A stretch of 56,205 bases of DNA from Bacteroidota bacterium. GTDB taxonomy: Bacteria; Bacteroidota; Bacteroidia; JABEUT01. Position 1 is the stretch's first letter; every line of letters begins with the position of its first letter. This document shows, in pieces, positions 48,973 through 56,205 of the stretch. The translations under genes and the position numbers were made by a program. The notes below the pieces were generated by a model that saw nothing but the letters and a program-made list of their open reading frames with translations, was not told the origin of the DNA and searched no databases. Where the stretch lies: assembly GCA_013289475.1 (NCBI GenBank), contig JABCZW010000012.1, positions 1-56,205 on the forward strand, written 5' to 3'.

Positions 48973-51600
48973 TTATTTGGCCTTCGCTTTCTTCTTTACG
49001 TCAGTTTCAATAGGTTTACGGAAGACAACCTTGTTATCGAACACATCCATAACAATGTCGCTGTTGCGTTCAATTTTGCCCGATAGTATCTCTTTCGATA
49101 ACTCGTTGAGCACCTGCTTTTGGATCAGCCTTTTTACGGGCCTTGCACCAAATGCAGGATCGAAGCCGGTATTGGCAAGCCAGTCGAAAGATTCATCAGT
49201 TGCGGTTATACGTATGTTCTCTGCTGCCAGCTTTTTAACCACATCGTTGAACTGCAATTGTACAATTGCTTTCATATCGCTCTTGGCAAGCGGGGTAAAC
49301 ATAATAACCTCATCAATACGGTTCAAAAACTCAGGCCTTAAGCTTTTGCGCAACAGGTCCATCACATCTTCTCTTGTCCTTTCAAATACTTTATCCGGGT
49401 CAAGTTTTTCATCGTCGTAGTTCTCTTGTATAATATGCGAACCAATGTTTGATGTCATAATGATGATGGTGTTCTTAAAGTTCACCGTACGGCCTTTACT
49501 ATCGGTAAGCCTGCCGTCATCCAATACTTGTAATAGTATATTGAACACATCAGGGTGAGCTTTTTCAATTTCATCTAGCAGCACCACTGAATATGGTTTA
49601 CGCCTTATAGCTTCGGTAAGTTGTCCGCCTTCATCATAACCCACATAGCCGGGAGGCGCACCAATTAAGCGCGATATACTGTGCTTTTCCTGGTATTCGC
49701 TCATGTCTATACGTACAAGGTTGTTCTCGCTGTTAAATAAGTATTCAGCAAGTGCCTTGGCTACTTCTGTTTTACCCACACCGGTAGTACCCAGGAATAT
49801 AAACGAACCTATTGGTTTCTTTACATCCTGCAATCCTGCACGGCTACGGCGTATGGCATCAGCCACGGCTTCAATAGCTTCAAACTGGCCTACAACACGT
49901 TTATGTAGTTCTTGCTCAAGGTTCAGCAGCTTTTCTTTATCGCTTTGCAGCATTTTGCTTACAGGTATACCTGTCCAGCGAGATACTACTCCGGCAATAT
50001 CTTCACGGTCCACTTCTTCTTTTAGCATTTGCGAACCCTTGCCCTTAATCACATCCCATTTCTTTTCCATTTCTGCTAACCTTGCTTCAGCATCTTTGGT
50101 TTTGCCATAGCGTATTTCGGCTACCTTACCAAAGTCACTTGCACGTTCAGCCTGTTCAGCTTCTACTTTCAGAGTTTCAATCTCCAGCCTTATTTTATGT
50201 ATGGCGTTCACCACTTCTTTTTCGCTGGTCCATTGTGCCTTTAAGTCCGAACGCTTATCGCTCAGTTCTGCAATATCATGGTTCAATTGGCTCAACTTGG
50301 TTTTGTCGTTCTCGCGTTTTATGGCTTCACGTTCAATTTCAAGCTGGCGTATCTTCCTTTCTATCTCATCCAGTTCAACCGGCACTGAGTTTATTTCTAA
50401 CCTCAGCTTACTTGCAGCTTCATCTATAAGGTCAATGGCCTTATCGGGTAAAAACCTATCCGATATATAGCGTTGCGATAATTCTACAGCTGCCACAATA
50501 GCATCGTCTTTAATACGCACCTTATGGTGGGCCTCATATTTTTCTTTAATACCACGAAGGATAGATATTGCATCTTCTTCGCTTGGCTCATCAACCATTA
50601 CCTTCTGGAAACGGCGTTCGAGCGCTTTATCTTTTTCAAAATACTTTTGGTACTCGTTCAATGTGGTTGCACCAATAGCACGTAGCTGGCCTTTTGCAAG
50701 GGCCGGTTTAAGTATGTTGGCAGCATCCATGGCTCCATCGCCACCGCCTGCACCCACAAGGGTATGTATTTCGTCAATAAACAATATTACATCGTCGGCA
50801 CCGGTTACTTCTTTAACCACGGCTTTCAGCCTTTCTTCAAACTCGCCTTTGTATTTGGCGCCTGCAATAAGTGCAGCCATATCCAGCGAGAATATTTTTT
50901 TGCCTTTCAGGTTTTCGGGTACGTCGCCATTAACTATGCGTGTGGCCAGGCCTTCGGCAATGGCTGTTTTACCCACGCCCGGTTCACCCACCAAAATTGG
51001 ATTGTTCTTTGTCCGGCGCGATAATATTTGTAATACTCGGCGTATCTCATCGTCGCGGCCAATTACAGGATCCATTTTACCGGCCTGTGCCATAGCACAT
51101 AGGTCAATGGCATATTTATTCAGTGCGTTATATGTTTCTTCTTGTCCGCTGCTGGTAACAGTGCTGCCCTTACGCAAGTCGGTAATAGCTTTCTTGAGGT
51201 CCTTTTCGGTCATACCGTTGTCCTTCATCAACTGGCCAATAACGTCTTTGGTATTCAATAAGCCAAGCAGCAGGTGTTCAACCGATACATATTCGTCTTT
51301 AAACTCCTTTAAGTAGCTGGTGGCTTTTATCAATACCTGGTTAGCATCGGCAGATAAGTACTGGCCCGTAGCATTTTCAACCTTTGGGTAACGCTCCAGT
51401 ATTTTATCTAATGCCTGTTTAAATATAGGCAGGTTTACATTCAGCTTTTTAAACAGGAAGGGAGCCACGTTCTCATCTACTTCTAATATAGACTTAAGTA
51501 TATGCCCGCTTTCTATATTCTGGCTGCCCAAGCCTACAGCAATTTGCTGAGCTTGTTGTATGGCTTCCTGGGATTTTAATGTGAATTTATCGAGATTCAT
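48973..51600 (-). CDS. clpB: ATP-dependent chaperone ClpB
   Basis: 875 residues, the size of full-length ClpB, a hexameric disaggregase that works with DnaK. N-domain (residues 1-150: FTLKSQEAIQQAQQIAVGLG), first AAA+ with Walker A GEPGVGKTA near 205 and a Walker B in ILFIDEIHTLVGAGGG; coiled-coil middle domain (about 400-530); second AAA+ with Walker A GTTGVGKTE near 605 and LLDEIEKAHPDVF. The tail is rich in Lys and Ala. No CIRCE or HrcA-like site was seen upstream; the promoter region holds a 9-bp repeat array instead. Confidence 0.97.
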   Translation of the reverse strand: MNLDKFTLKSQEAIQQAQQIAVGLGSQNIESGHILKSILEVDENVAPFLFKKLNVNLPIFKQALDKILERYPKVENATGQYLSADANQVLIKATSYLKEFKDEYVSVEHLLLGLLNTKDVIGQLMKDNGMTEKDLKKAITDLRKGSTVTSSGQEETYNALNKYAIDLCAMAQAGKMDPVIGRDDEIRRVLQILSRRTKNNPILVGEPGVGKTAIAEGLATRIVNGDVPENLKGKKIFSLDMAALIAGAKYKGEFEERLKAVVKEVTGADDVILFIDEIHTLVGAGGGDGAMDAANILKPALAKGQLRAIGATTLNEYQKYFEKDKALERRFQKVMVDEPSEEDAISILRGIKEKYEAHHKVRIKDDAIVAAVELSQRYISDRFLPDKAIDLIDEAASKLRLEINSVPVELDEIERKIRQLEIEREAIKRENDKTKLSQLNHDIAELSDKRSDLKAQWTSEKEVVNAIHKIRLEIETLKVEAEQAERASDFGKVAEIRYGKTKDAEARLAEMEKKWDVIKGKGSQMLKEEVDREDIAGVVSRWTGIPVSKMLQSDKEKLLNLEQELHKRVVGQFEAIEAVADAIRRSRAGLQDVKKPIGSFIFLGTTGVGKTEVAKALAEYLFNSENNLVRIDMSEYQEKHSISRLIGAPPGYVGYDEGGQLTEAIRRKPYSVVLLDEIEKAHPDVFNILLQVLDDGRLTDSKGRTVNFKNTIIIMTSNIGSHIIQENYDDEKLDPDKVFERTREDVMDLLRKSLRPEFLNRIDEVIMFTPLAKSDMKAIVQLQFNDVVKKLAAENIRITATDESFDWLANTGFDPAFGARPVKRLIQKQVLNELSKEILSGKIERNSDIVMDVFDNKVVFRKPIETDVKKKAKAK

Positions 51601-51602
51601 AG

Positions 51603-51682
51603 AGTTTGTAAAGTTTATAAAGTTCTTAAAGTTTGTAAAGTATCCTAGTTCTTAAAGTTCGCAAAGTTCATCAAGTTTATAA
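51603..51682. repeat. 9-bp degenerate tandem repeat upstream of clpB
   Basis: Nine units in a row with consensus AGTTyrTAA (AGTTTGTAA, AGTTTATAA, AGTTCTTAA and variants), one 8-bp unit interrupting. The array starts 3 bases from the clpB start codon and must lie within the clpB leader or promoter. A shorter array of the same family is at 34461-34498. Confidence 0.8.
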
Positions 51683-51709
51683 AGCCTATGTTATACTTTG
51701 CCTTCTAAA

Positions 51710-51737
51710 CTTATCACTATTCACTTATCACTATTCA
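51710..51737. repeat. Two exact 14-bp tandem units
   Basis: cttatcactattca occurs twice in direct succession, followed by ctttattt. Its complement tgaatagtgataag is close to the DNA encoding the polar insertion in the sorting domain of the 17898 gene (gtgaatagtgaac). Apart from repeats and the promoter, 51601-51960 shows nothing else. Confidence 0.7.
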
Positions 51738-51890
51738 CTTTATTTATCTCAAATATTGAGCCATAGGTAAAAGTCTGAAAGAATGGCAGGGAGTGGTATG
51801 ATTTCCGTCATAAGATGGCATGTGGTTTGTCATGGTTTTAGTGTTTAAAAGGCTATAATATTGCACTGTGAATGAGGATATTAATAATTG

Positions 51891-51920
51891 TTGCGGGGTA
51901 ACTTAATTATAGTACTTTTG
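51891..51920 (+). promoter_or_regulatory. Promoter with -33 TTG and -7 TACTTTTG
   Basis: TTG at 51891-51893, 19-base spacer, TACTTTTG at 51913-51920. It fits the Bacteroidota consensus well. The ATG of the surface protein is at 51961. Confidence 0.75.
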
Positions 51921-51960
51921 CGCCCATTAAGATAATCCCCCCCTACAGGAAATCTACTTT

Positions 51961-53328
51961 ATGAAACTAAAAACCATTACGCTGATTAGCAGTTTATTTG
52001 CTATATCTATTGCTACAACTGCAACTATACATACATCAGTTGCAAACGGAAGCTGGTCTTCCTCTACAACCTGGTCGCCGGCCGGTGTACCCGCCCAAAA
52101 CGATACTATTATACTGGCTTCGCCATATAAAGTTACATCTACCAGCGATATTACTATAGGCACCTCTACGGGAGGTAAAATTACCATCAACGATGGTGCT
52201 AACCTCGATATGGGGTCACATCAGTTTTCGTTGGGCCATAATGCATCACTTATTAATAATGGTACCCTTTCTATATCTACCCTCGAACTTGATGATGCTT
52301 CGTCACTTACTAATGCAGGTACGTTGACTGCCCACACAGGTATAGAACTGAACACCTCAAAATCATTTACCAATAGCGGTACACTTACTACAGGCAGCTT
52401 TAGTCTCGATGATAACTCAACGTTTACCAATACCGGCTCGGTAACGGCAACTACGGTAGAAACCAATTCAACATCTACCTTTACCGATAACGGCAGCATG
52501 ACCGTAAGCACCAGCATTGAAATAGATGCCAGCTCTACCTTTATTGTCGGCGCAGGTGTTACACTAAACGATGGCGGCGCGTTTGATGATAATTCATCTA
52601 CCGGTATAACCGATAACGGTGCCATATTGGTATCGGGCACAGCAACTTTCTATGGCGGTTCATCAATTTCGGGCTCTGGTTATTTAACCGGCAACGTAAT
52701 AAGTGACTTTCATAATACTACCGTGTGGGGCGTACCAAGCAGTTACTTCCCTTGCCATACCTGTACTATACCTACTGTAGGGCTGCCAATTCAGCTTGTG
52801 TCATTTTCGGCTGCTAATAGCAATGATGCAGTACAATTGGAATGGACAACCGCATCTGAAATTGACAACAACTATTTTACCTTAAGCAGAAGCACCGATG
52901 GCACTGACTTTACCGTAATTGATAATGTTAAAGGATCTGGTAAGTCATCGGCAGCGCATAGCTATACCTATACCGACCTTGGCGCAGAAACAGGTACCAA
53001 CTACTACAAGCTGCAACAAACCGACTATGACGGAACAATTACTACCGTAGGTATTGCAGTGGCTAATGTTACAAGCCTTGCTACACATGCCGAAGTGTTC
53101 CCTAACCCGGTAAAAAATAACTGCTTCGTTGCTTTTACCGATGCCGTGCAGGAAAACATGCAGGTAACTGTATATGATTACATGGGCAGGGAAGTTGCAA
53201 CTATGAATGTACAAACTAATAAAGGAAAGAACGTTATTGAACTGAATACATCGGCATTAGCTGCCGGTATGTATTTTGTTACCATACCTGTTAATGGCTC
53301 ATCGCTTAAAGCCAGGTTTGTAAAATAA
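51961..53328 (+). CDS. Beta-helix T9SS surface protein
   Basis: 455 residues. A short N-terminal signal (LLFAISIATTATIHTSV type) is followed by NGSWSSSTTWSPAGVPAQND, the motif opening many G8 or parallel beta-helix adhesins. Short Thr/Ser/Asn-rich rungs (about 70-235: SLTNAGTLTAHTGIEL, SFTNSGTLTTGSFSLDD) build the helix. Then comes an Ig-like domain (LVSFSAANSNDAVQLEWTTASEIDNNYF) and a sorting domain EVFPNPVKNNCFVAF. Likely an adhesin. Confidence 0.8.
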   Translation: MKLKTITLISSLFAISIATTATIHTSVANGSWSSSTTWSPAGVPAQNDTIILASPYKVTSTSDITIGTSTGGKITINDGANLDMGSHQFSLGHNASLINNGTLSISTLELDDASSLTNAGTLTAHTGIELNTSKSFTNSGTLTTGSFSLDDNSTFTNTGSVTATTVETNSTSTFTDNGSMTVSTSIEIDASSTFIVGAGVTLNDGGAFDDNSSTGITDNGAILVSGTATFYGGSSISGSGYLTGNVISDFHNTTVWGVPSSYFPCHTCTIPTVGLPIQLVSFSAANSNDAVQLEWTTASEIDNNYFTLSRSTDGTDFTVIDNVKGSGKSSAAHSYTYTDLGAETGTNYYKLQQTDYDGTITTVGIAVANVTSLATHAEVFPNPVKNNCFVAFTDAVQENMQVTVYDYMGREVATMNVQTNKGKNVIELNTSALAAGMYFVTIPVNGSSLKARFVK

Positions 53329-53336
53329 TAAGTGCT

Positions 53337-53531
53337 TTAATGTACATCGCGGTGCTCATCTTCCACACGATGGTGGTACCTGCCATGCTCATGGCGTTCA
53401 ACGCCACGGTCATCGTGGTAATACCAAATTCCTTCCCTGAAGTAATATCCGCCCGTAGGCTCTATATATGCAGCGCAGCCTTGTATTAAAAGTGCTCCCA
53501 ATATGCATATGCTAAAAATTAGTGTTTTCAT
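53337..53531 (-). CDS. Small His/Tyr-rich lipoprotein
   Basis: 64 residues: lipobox IQGC and a mature part of about 45 residues, rich in His, Tyr and Arg (YYFREGIWYYHDDRGVERHE, HGRYHHR). The many His could bind metal. It is convergent with the T9SS gene; the stop codons lie 8 bases apart. Similar in style to the tiny lipoprotein at 16448. Confidence 0.72.
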   Translation of the reverse strand: MKTLIFSICILGALLIQGCAAYIEPTGGYYFREGIWYYHDDRGVERHEHGRYHHRVEDEHRDVH

Positions 53532-53640
53532 GTTGATTCATATTTGGTTCAGGTGTAAAATTATATCGGGTAATAACCATTTCTTTTATTTATTCTTTCA
53601 AAGGCTTAAAAGCTTAGTTCAATTGCGTCAATGCTGATTT

Positions 53641-53677
53641 TAAAGGGGTATCACTTTTTGAACTCTTGTTTTTATTA
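53641..53677 (+). repeat. Direct repeat, left copy (ggggtatcactttttga type)
   Basis: About 30 of 37 bases agree with 53951-53987; the first 21 are nearly identical. The two copies flank the small membrane-protein gene. Confidence 0.6.
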
Positions 53678-53685
53678 ATAAGGTC

Positions 53686-53904
53686 ATGTTTTCTGTTTAC
53701 ATTTACAATATAATGGGAGCGCTAATTTTTTTGATTATTATATTTCCTTTAACCGGGTTAATGGTTACAGGTATTGTCAACCTGTTTCTTCCTGAAATGA
53801 ATAAAACAAAGCGAATTATATTATTGGTGCTTGTTTTCTTAACTGTTCTAATTGCAATACTTGTCTTTTTTAATAACGCAATTACAATGCCTCAATTTGG
53901 GTAG
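53686..53904 (+). CDS. Small two-helix membrane protein
   Basis: 72 residues with two membrane helices (IMGALIFLIIIFPLTGLMVTG; IILLVLVFLTVLIAILVFF) separated by a short charged loop (NKTKR). An internal ATG at 53713 gives a slightly shorter start. No family recognised. It lies between two copies of a direct repeat, so it may belong to a small mobile unit. Confidence 0.5.
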   Translation: MFSVYIYNIMGALIFLIIIFPLTGLMVTGIVNLFLPEMNKTKRIILLVLVFLTVLIAILVFFNNAITMPQFG

Positions 53905-53950
53905 TATTGCCTAAAGCAGTAAATGCTAAAAATATTCATTTTCAATTACT

Positions 53951-53987
53951 TAAATGGGGTACCACTTTTTGAGCCTTATTTTTTATA
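53951..53987 (+). repeat. Direct repeat, right copy
   Basis: Second copy of 53641-53677. Its ggggtacca (53956-53964) is also the inverse of tggtacccc at 54173-54181, so 53956-54181 could be a 226-base element with 9-bp inverted ends. Apart from this, 53905-54189 contains no gene. Confidence 0.55.
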
Positions 53988-54189
53988 ATGCATTGATAAT
54001 CAAATCTGGTTTTCTGAAAAGGGTCTGAATATTGTTACCTTTTGTATACTTTTTCTATCATCATCATTTTGTGCTTATCGGTCAGTGGTGGTATTCGCAT
54101 ATCTATTATTTTTAATTGTGCTCATGATTATTAAGCTATTATTTTAGGTGAGGCTTAATAATTGTTACCTTTTGGTACCCCCCCTCAGG

Positions 54190-54429
54190 TTATTTTGCTT
54201 CTGCTAAATCATTAAACAGGTATGCTAATGCATGGTGTATAACACGGTCTTTGTTTTCCCAATATCTATACGCAGCCTTAACACCTTTCTTTAATTCCTT
54301 ATTAGTCTTAAAAGCGCAACCGCTATCTTTTAATATCGAATTCAAAGAGGCATAGCTGACTTTTATATATTTAGAATAAAAGCATATTGCCAAGTCACCT
54401 ATAAGCCTGTTTATTTCTCGTTTTTTCAT
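54190..54429 (-). CDS. Small helical protein, unknown
   Basis: 79 residues, basic, no signal peptide; probably all-helical (MKKREINRLIGDLAICFYSK; LKKGVKAAYRYWENKDRVIHHALAYLF). No family recognised. It starts 15 bases from the stop of the beta-barrel gene on the same strand and could be in its operon. A DNA- or protein-binding helix bundle is only a guess. Confidence 0.5.
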   Translation of the reverse strand: MKKREINRLIGDLAICFYSKYIKVSYASLNSILKDSGCAFKTNKELKKGVKAAYRYWENKDRVIHHALAYLFNDLAEAK

Positions 54430-54444
54430 AACGTATTTTTTAAT

Positions 54445-55212
54445 TTACCTGAACTGATAACCAATGCCGATACTGTAACTTATAACAGATATGGGTAACA
54501 TTCCGCCAACATGAGAATAAGAAGAATTGCCAAATTGGTCGGTATATTGTTGCGTTGTATTAACCATTGGGTCGGCATATAAATAATCAATGCCCGCCAT
54601 AATTGAAGTTCTGTATATACGAAAACGTATATTCATTCCCAGGTCTGAGGCAAAAGATGTTGCAATACTGCCGTAGGTATCCCATTCAAAATTTTGCGTT
54701 GCGGTAGGCGAAGTAGCATCTGCTCCGTAATCGACTTCGGGTAGGGCACATATTGCCAGGCCACCCATTAGCCTGAAATCGAACGAAACTCGTTGAACCG
54801 GTATGGTAGCGAACAAGCCGCCCAGTATAAAGCTTTCGCGGTATGCATCCTGGCCAAGCGGCATATATGTGTTGCTCTGGTCTGTCATCTGTATATTATC
54901 TACGTATGTATTTATATCCTGAAGATTCCAGGCGTAGTTATACATAAGTGCAATACCGAAATTAGAATGCTCAATAGGTATACCAAACGAAAGATTCACA
55001 TTAGCCCCCGGTAATGCATAGCCACCGTATGAAGAACCGGCCTCCTTCGCAAATGCGTTAATAGGCTCTGCTGCACCAATACCTAATTCAAAATAGCCGC
55101 TTGGTGGTGTTCCTTCATAAGTTGGTGTGGGCGCCGGGCTATCTTGTGCCATTGTAAAGTTTACTAATCCCATATAAACGAGTAGTGCCGAAATTGCTTT
55201 TGTAGTTTTCAT
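54445..55212 (-). CDS. Outer-membrane beta-barrel protein
   Basis: 255 residues: signal peptide (GLVNFTMAQ), then alternating hydrophobic strands (GYFELGIGAAEPI; VNLSFGIPIEHSNFGIALMYNYAW; GGLFATIPVQRVSFDFRLMGGLAI) and a final strand ISYSIGIGYQFR that ends in an aromatic residue followed by Arg. That is the pattern of an 8- to 10-strand outer-membrane barrel of the OMP_b-brl type. Channel or adhesion roles cannot be decided. Confidence 0.82.
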   Translation of the reverse strand: MKTTKAISALLVYMGLVNFTMAQDSPAPTPTYEGTPPSGYFELGIGAAEPINAFAKEAGSSYGGYALPGANVNLSFGIPIEHSNFGIALMYNYAWNLQDINTYVDNIQMTDQSNTYMPLGQDAYRESFILGGLFATIPVQRVSFDFRLMGGLAICALPEVDYGADATSPTATQNFEWDTYGSIATSFASDLGMNIRFRIYRTSIMAGIDYLYADPMVNTTQQYTDQFGNSSYSHVGGMLPISVISYSIGIGYQFR

Positions 55213-55515
55213 GATGTTTTAGCTTAAAGGTTAAAACTCCGTTATTTTCAGGGCCAAGGTAGGGGTGCAGGCAACCTTAAAACTCATATTTTCTATTAAT
55301 CCGCTTATTCAATAGTTAAAAGTGGCTAACGAAAAGCCGAAAAGATTAGTTATCTGAAGGAAATGGCCGGAGTTACAATTCATTATTTACAATTTTCACG
55401 ATGCGCTACGCAACCCCGAAGGGCTCGTGAGCTCATTAATTTTAAAAATATTCTGCGAACAAATATAGTCAATTTATGCCTATTAATTAATAAAATGTTT
55501 ATTAATTATGAACAA
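55213..55515. other. Gene-poor stretch
   Basis: I see no convincing gene. A near-consensus minus-strand box TACCTTGG (55254-55261) may belong to the beta-barrel gene. A frame at 55363-55614 runs antisense into the next lipoprotein gene and looks like chance. Confidence 0.4.
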
Positions 55516-55851
55516 CTATTTAACGTGTTGTACATTGCTTCGCATTGTATCTTTATCGGGATAGTTCCAGTCGCGAATGGATATACATATTCCTTTTTTG
55601 AATATATAATATGAACCACCCAGGCAGTACTTGCCATAGTCAAAGAATACTCCGTCATTTTTCGTTTTCGTACATAAGAAATAGATAGTTTGTATAGAAT
55701 CTTGTGAGAACAATAATAATTTAGTGTCGTCCTTATTTTTACATTTAAGATAAATTGAGTTGTATTTTTCTATTGATTCTCCAATATATGCCGGCTTGAA
55801 TGGATTACAGCCCAGGAATAGAAAGATAGTGATAAAAAGTAGTGGTTTCAT
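55516..55851 (-). CDS. Small lipoprotein, unknown
   Basis: 111 residues; signal with lipobox LFLGC then NPFKPAYIGESI. The mature part contains several Cys (CKNKDDTK, FLCTKTKND, YCLGGSYY) and Tyr; it reads as a small mixed domain. No family recognised. The C-terminal end is polar (DKDTMRSNVQHVK). Its codon use does not stand out. Confidence 0.6.
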   Translation of the reverse strand: MKPLLFITIFLFLGCNPFKPAYIGESIEKYNSIYLKCKNKDDTKLLLFSQDSIQTIYFLCTKTKNDGVFFDYGKYCLGGSYYIFKKGICISIRDWNYPDKDTMRSNVQHVK

Positions 55852-55901
55852 ATCTCAAATATAGTTTGAAAAGAGAGGAAAAGCAAATGCCTTTTCAGTT
55901 G

Positions 55902-55953
55902 CCACGACCTTTAGGTCGTGGAATAGAATACAAAACAAAATAGGGCTTTAGCC
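55902..55953. repeat. REP-like double palindrome
   Basis: The palindrome ccacgacct-tt-aggtcgtgg (55902-55921) is followed by tagggctttagcc (55941-55953). From memory both pieces are typical of repeats in Bacteroidota intergenic regions. It separates the lipoprotein gene from the partial gene at the end. Confidence 0.6.
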
Positions 55954-55983
55954 AAAATGATTGTGCTGGTAAAATTTTCCGGT

Positions 55984-56205
55984 TCAGTGTGATGTTGTGT
56001 CCTGGTTCAATATCTCGGTCTTGGTTAGGGGACCCAAGCCAACTGAATCCCTGAATGAATTTACATTTTCATTATTCTGTAGTTTATACAAGCGTTGCAC
56101 ACCGTCTTTTTTTACAATATATTGGGTGCCATATTTCTGGGGCTTCCCATTATTTACCAATACTCTGTCTTCAAGGAAAGCAAGATTGTGCGCAGTGGCC
56201 TTGTC
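55984..56205 (-). CDS. DUF6624-family protein, C-terminal part
   Basis: The 73 residues before the stop at 55984 begin DKATAHNLAFLEDRVLVNNG and include KPQKYGTQYIVKKDG. That is the conserved C-terminal half of DUF6624 proteins (His in AHNLAFLEDR; GxxQxYGTQ). The frame is open to the right edge of the window, so the N-terminal part lies outside. The product is of unknown function. Confidence 0.8.
   Translation of the reverse strand, partial: DKATAHNLAFLEDRVLVNNGKPQKYGTQYIVKKDGVQRLYKLQNNENVNSFRDSVGLGPLTKTEILNQDTTSH

Noticed and set aside
50663-51316. 217-residue open frame on the plus strand inside clpB
   Set aside because: It is antisense to a highly conserved chaperone gene and has no recognisable domain.
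55363-55614. 83-residue plus-strand frame
   Set aside because: It overlaps the start of a lipoprotein gene on the other strand and lacks any domain or promoter.
1-56205. Defence islands, phage genes, tRNA or rRNA genes
   Set aside because: I looked for nuclease, helicase, reverse transcriptase, integrase and tRNA-like patterns on both strands and found none that I could support by eye.

Overview
The window reads as chromosome of an AT-rich Bacteroidota bacterium, most like environmental Chitinophagales/Sphingobacteriales. The reasons are the TAnnTTTG promoter boxes, the lack of clear Shine-Dalgarno sites, at least eight secreted proteins ending in a type IX secretion (T9SS) sorting domain, SprB and GloVer repeat proteins, LytS/LytTR two-component genes, and many short palindromic intergenic repeats. 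I saw no tRNA, rRNA, CRISPR, intact transposase, phage or plasmid gene, and no recognisable defence system.

Layout. 1-3.1 kb: a HAD phosphatase, then a minus-strand run of small secreted or lipidated proteins and a GNAT acetyltransferase. 3.2-7.4 kb: a giant GloVer-repeat T9SS protein. 7.4-14.2 kb: a sensor kinase with a periplasmic propeller, a divergent LytTR regulator, a 21-bp-spaced direct repeat that could be its operator, and a T9SS cargo protein; this block is bracketed by a PhzF gene 3' end and a relic copy of that same 3' end. 14.2-15.8 kb: tandem PhzF paralogues, one without its catalytic residues. 16-21 kb: purT, a seven-blade T9SS propeller protein, a PaiB-type flavin protein and a methyltransferase. 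21.1-25 kb: a redox cluster (NmrA reductase, aldo/keto reductase, AraC regulator) followed by dinB. 25-29 kb: MORN protein, a T9SS peptidoglycan amidase and a YVTN propeller. 29-31.5 kb: HPF/RaiA with two orphan small proteins, a membrane protein and 3-hydroxybutyryl-CoA dehydrogenase, again with a relic gene end. 31.6-34.5 kb: glycine-rich T9SS adhesin and a PEBP lipoprotein. 34.5-37.8 kb: purB operon with a glycosyltransferase and a YdcF protein. 37.8-43.7 kb: GT-C glycosyltransferase, a subclass B1 metallo-beta-lactamase between two paralogous secreted proteins, and a VanW/glycosyltransferase-like fusion. 44-47.1 kb: second giant GloVer protein. 47.2-51.6 kb: pirin, ferredoxin-like protein, small protein and clpB, separated by palindromic repeats. 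52-56.2 kb: T9SS adhesin, small lipoproteins, a beta-barrel protein and the 3' end of a DUF6624 gene.

The main themes are cell-surface display through T9SS (beta-propellers, beta-helix, SprB and glycine-rich passengers), envelope enzymes, and scattered housekeeping (purT, purB, clpB, dinB). The best leads for something undescribed are the sensor/regulator/operator/cargo module between PhzF-end direct repeats, the matching gene-end relic at hbd, and repeat elements that have become part of promoters and of T9SS sorting domains.
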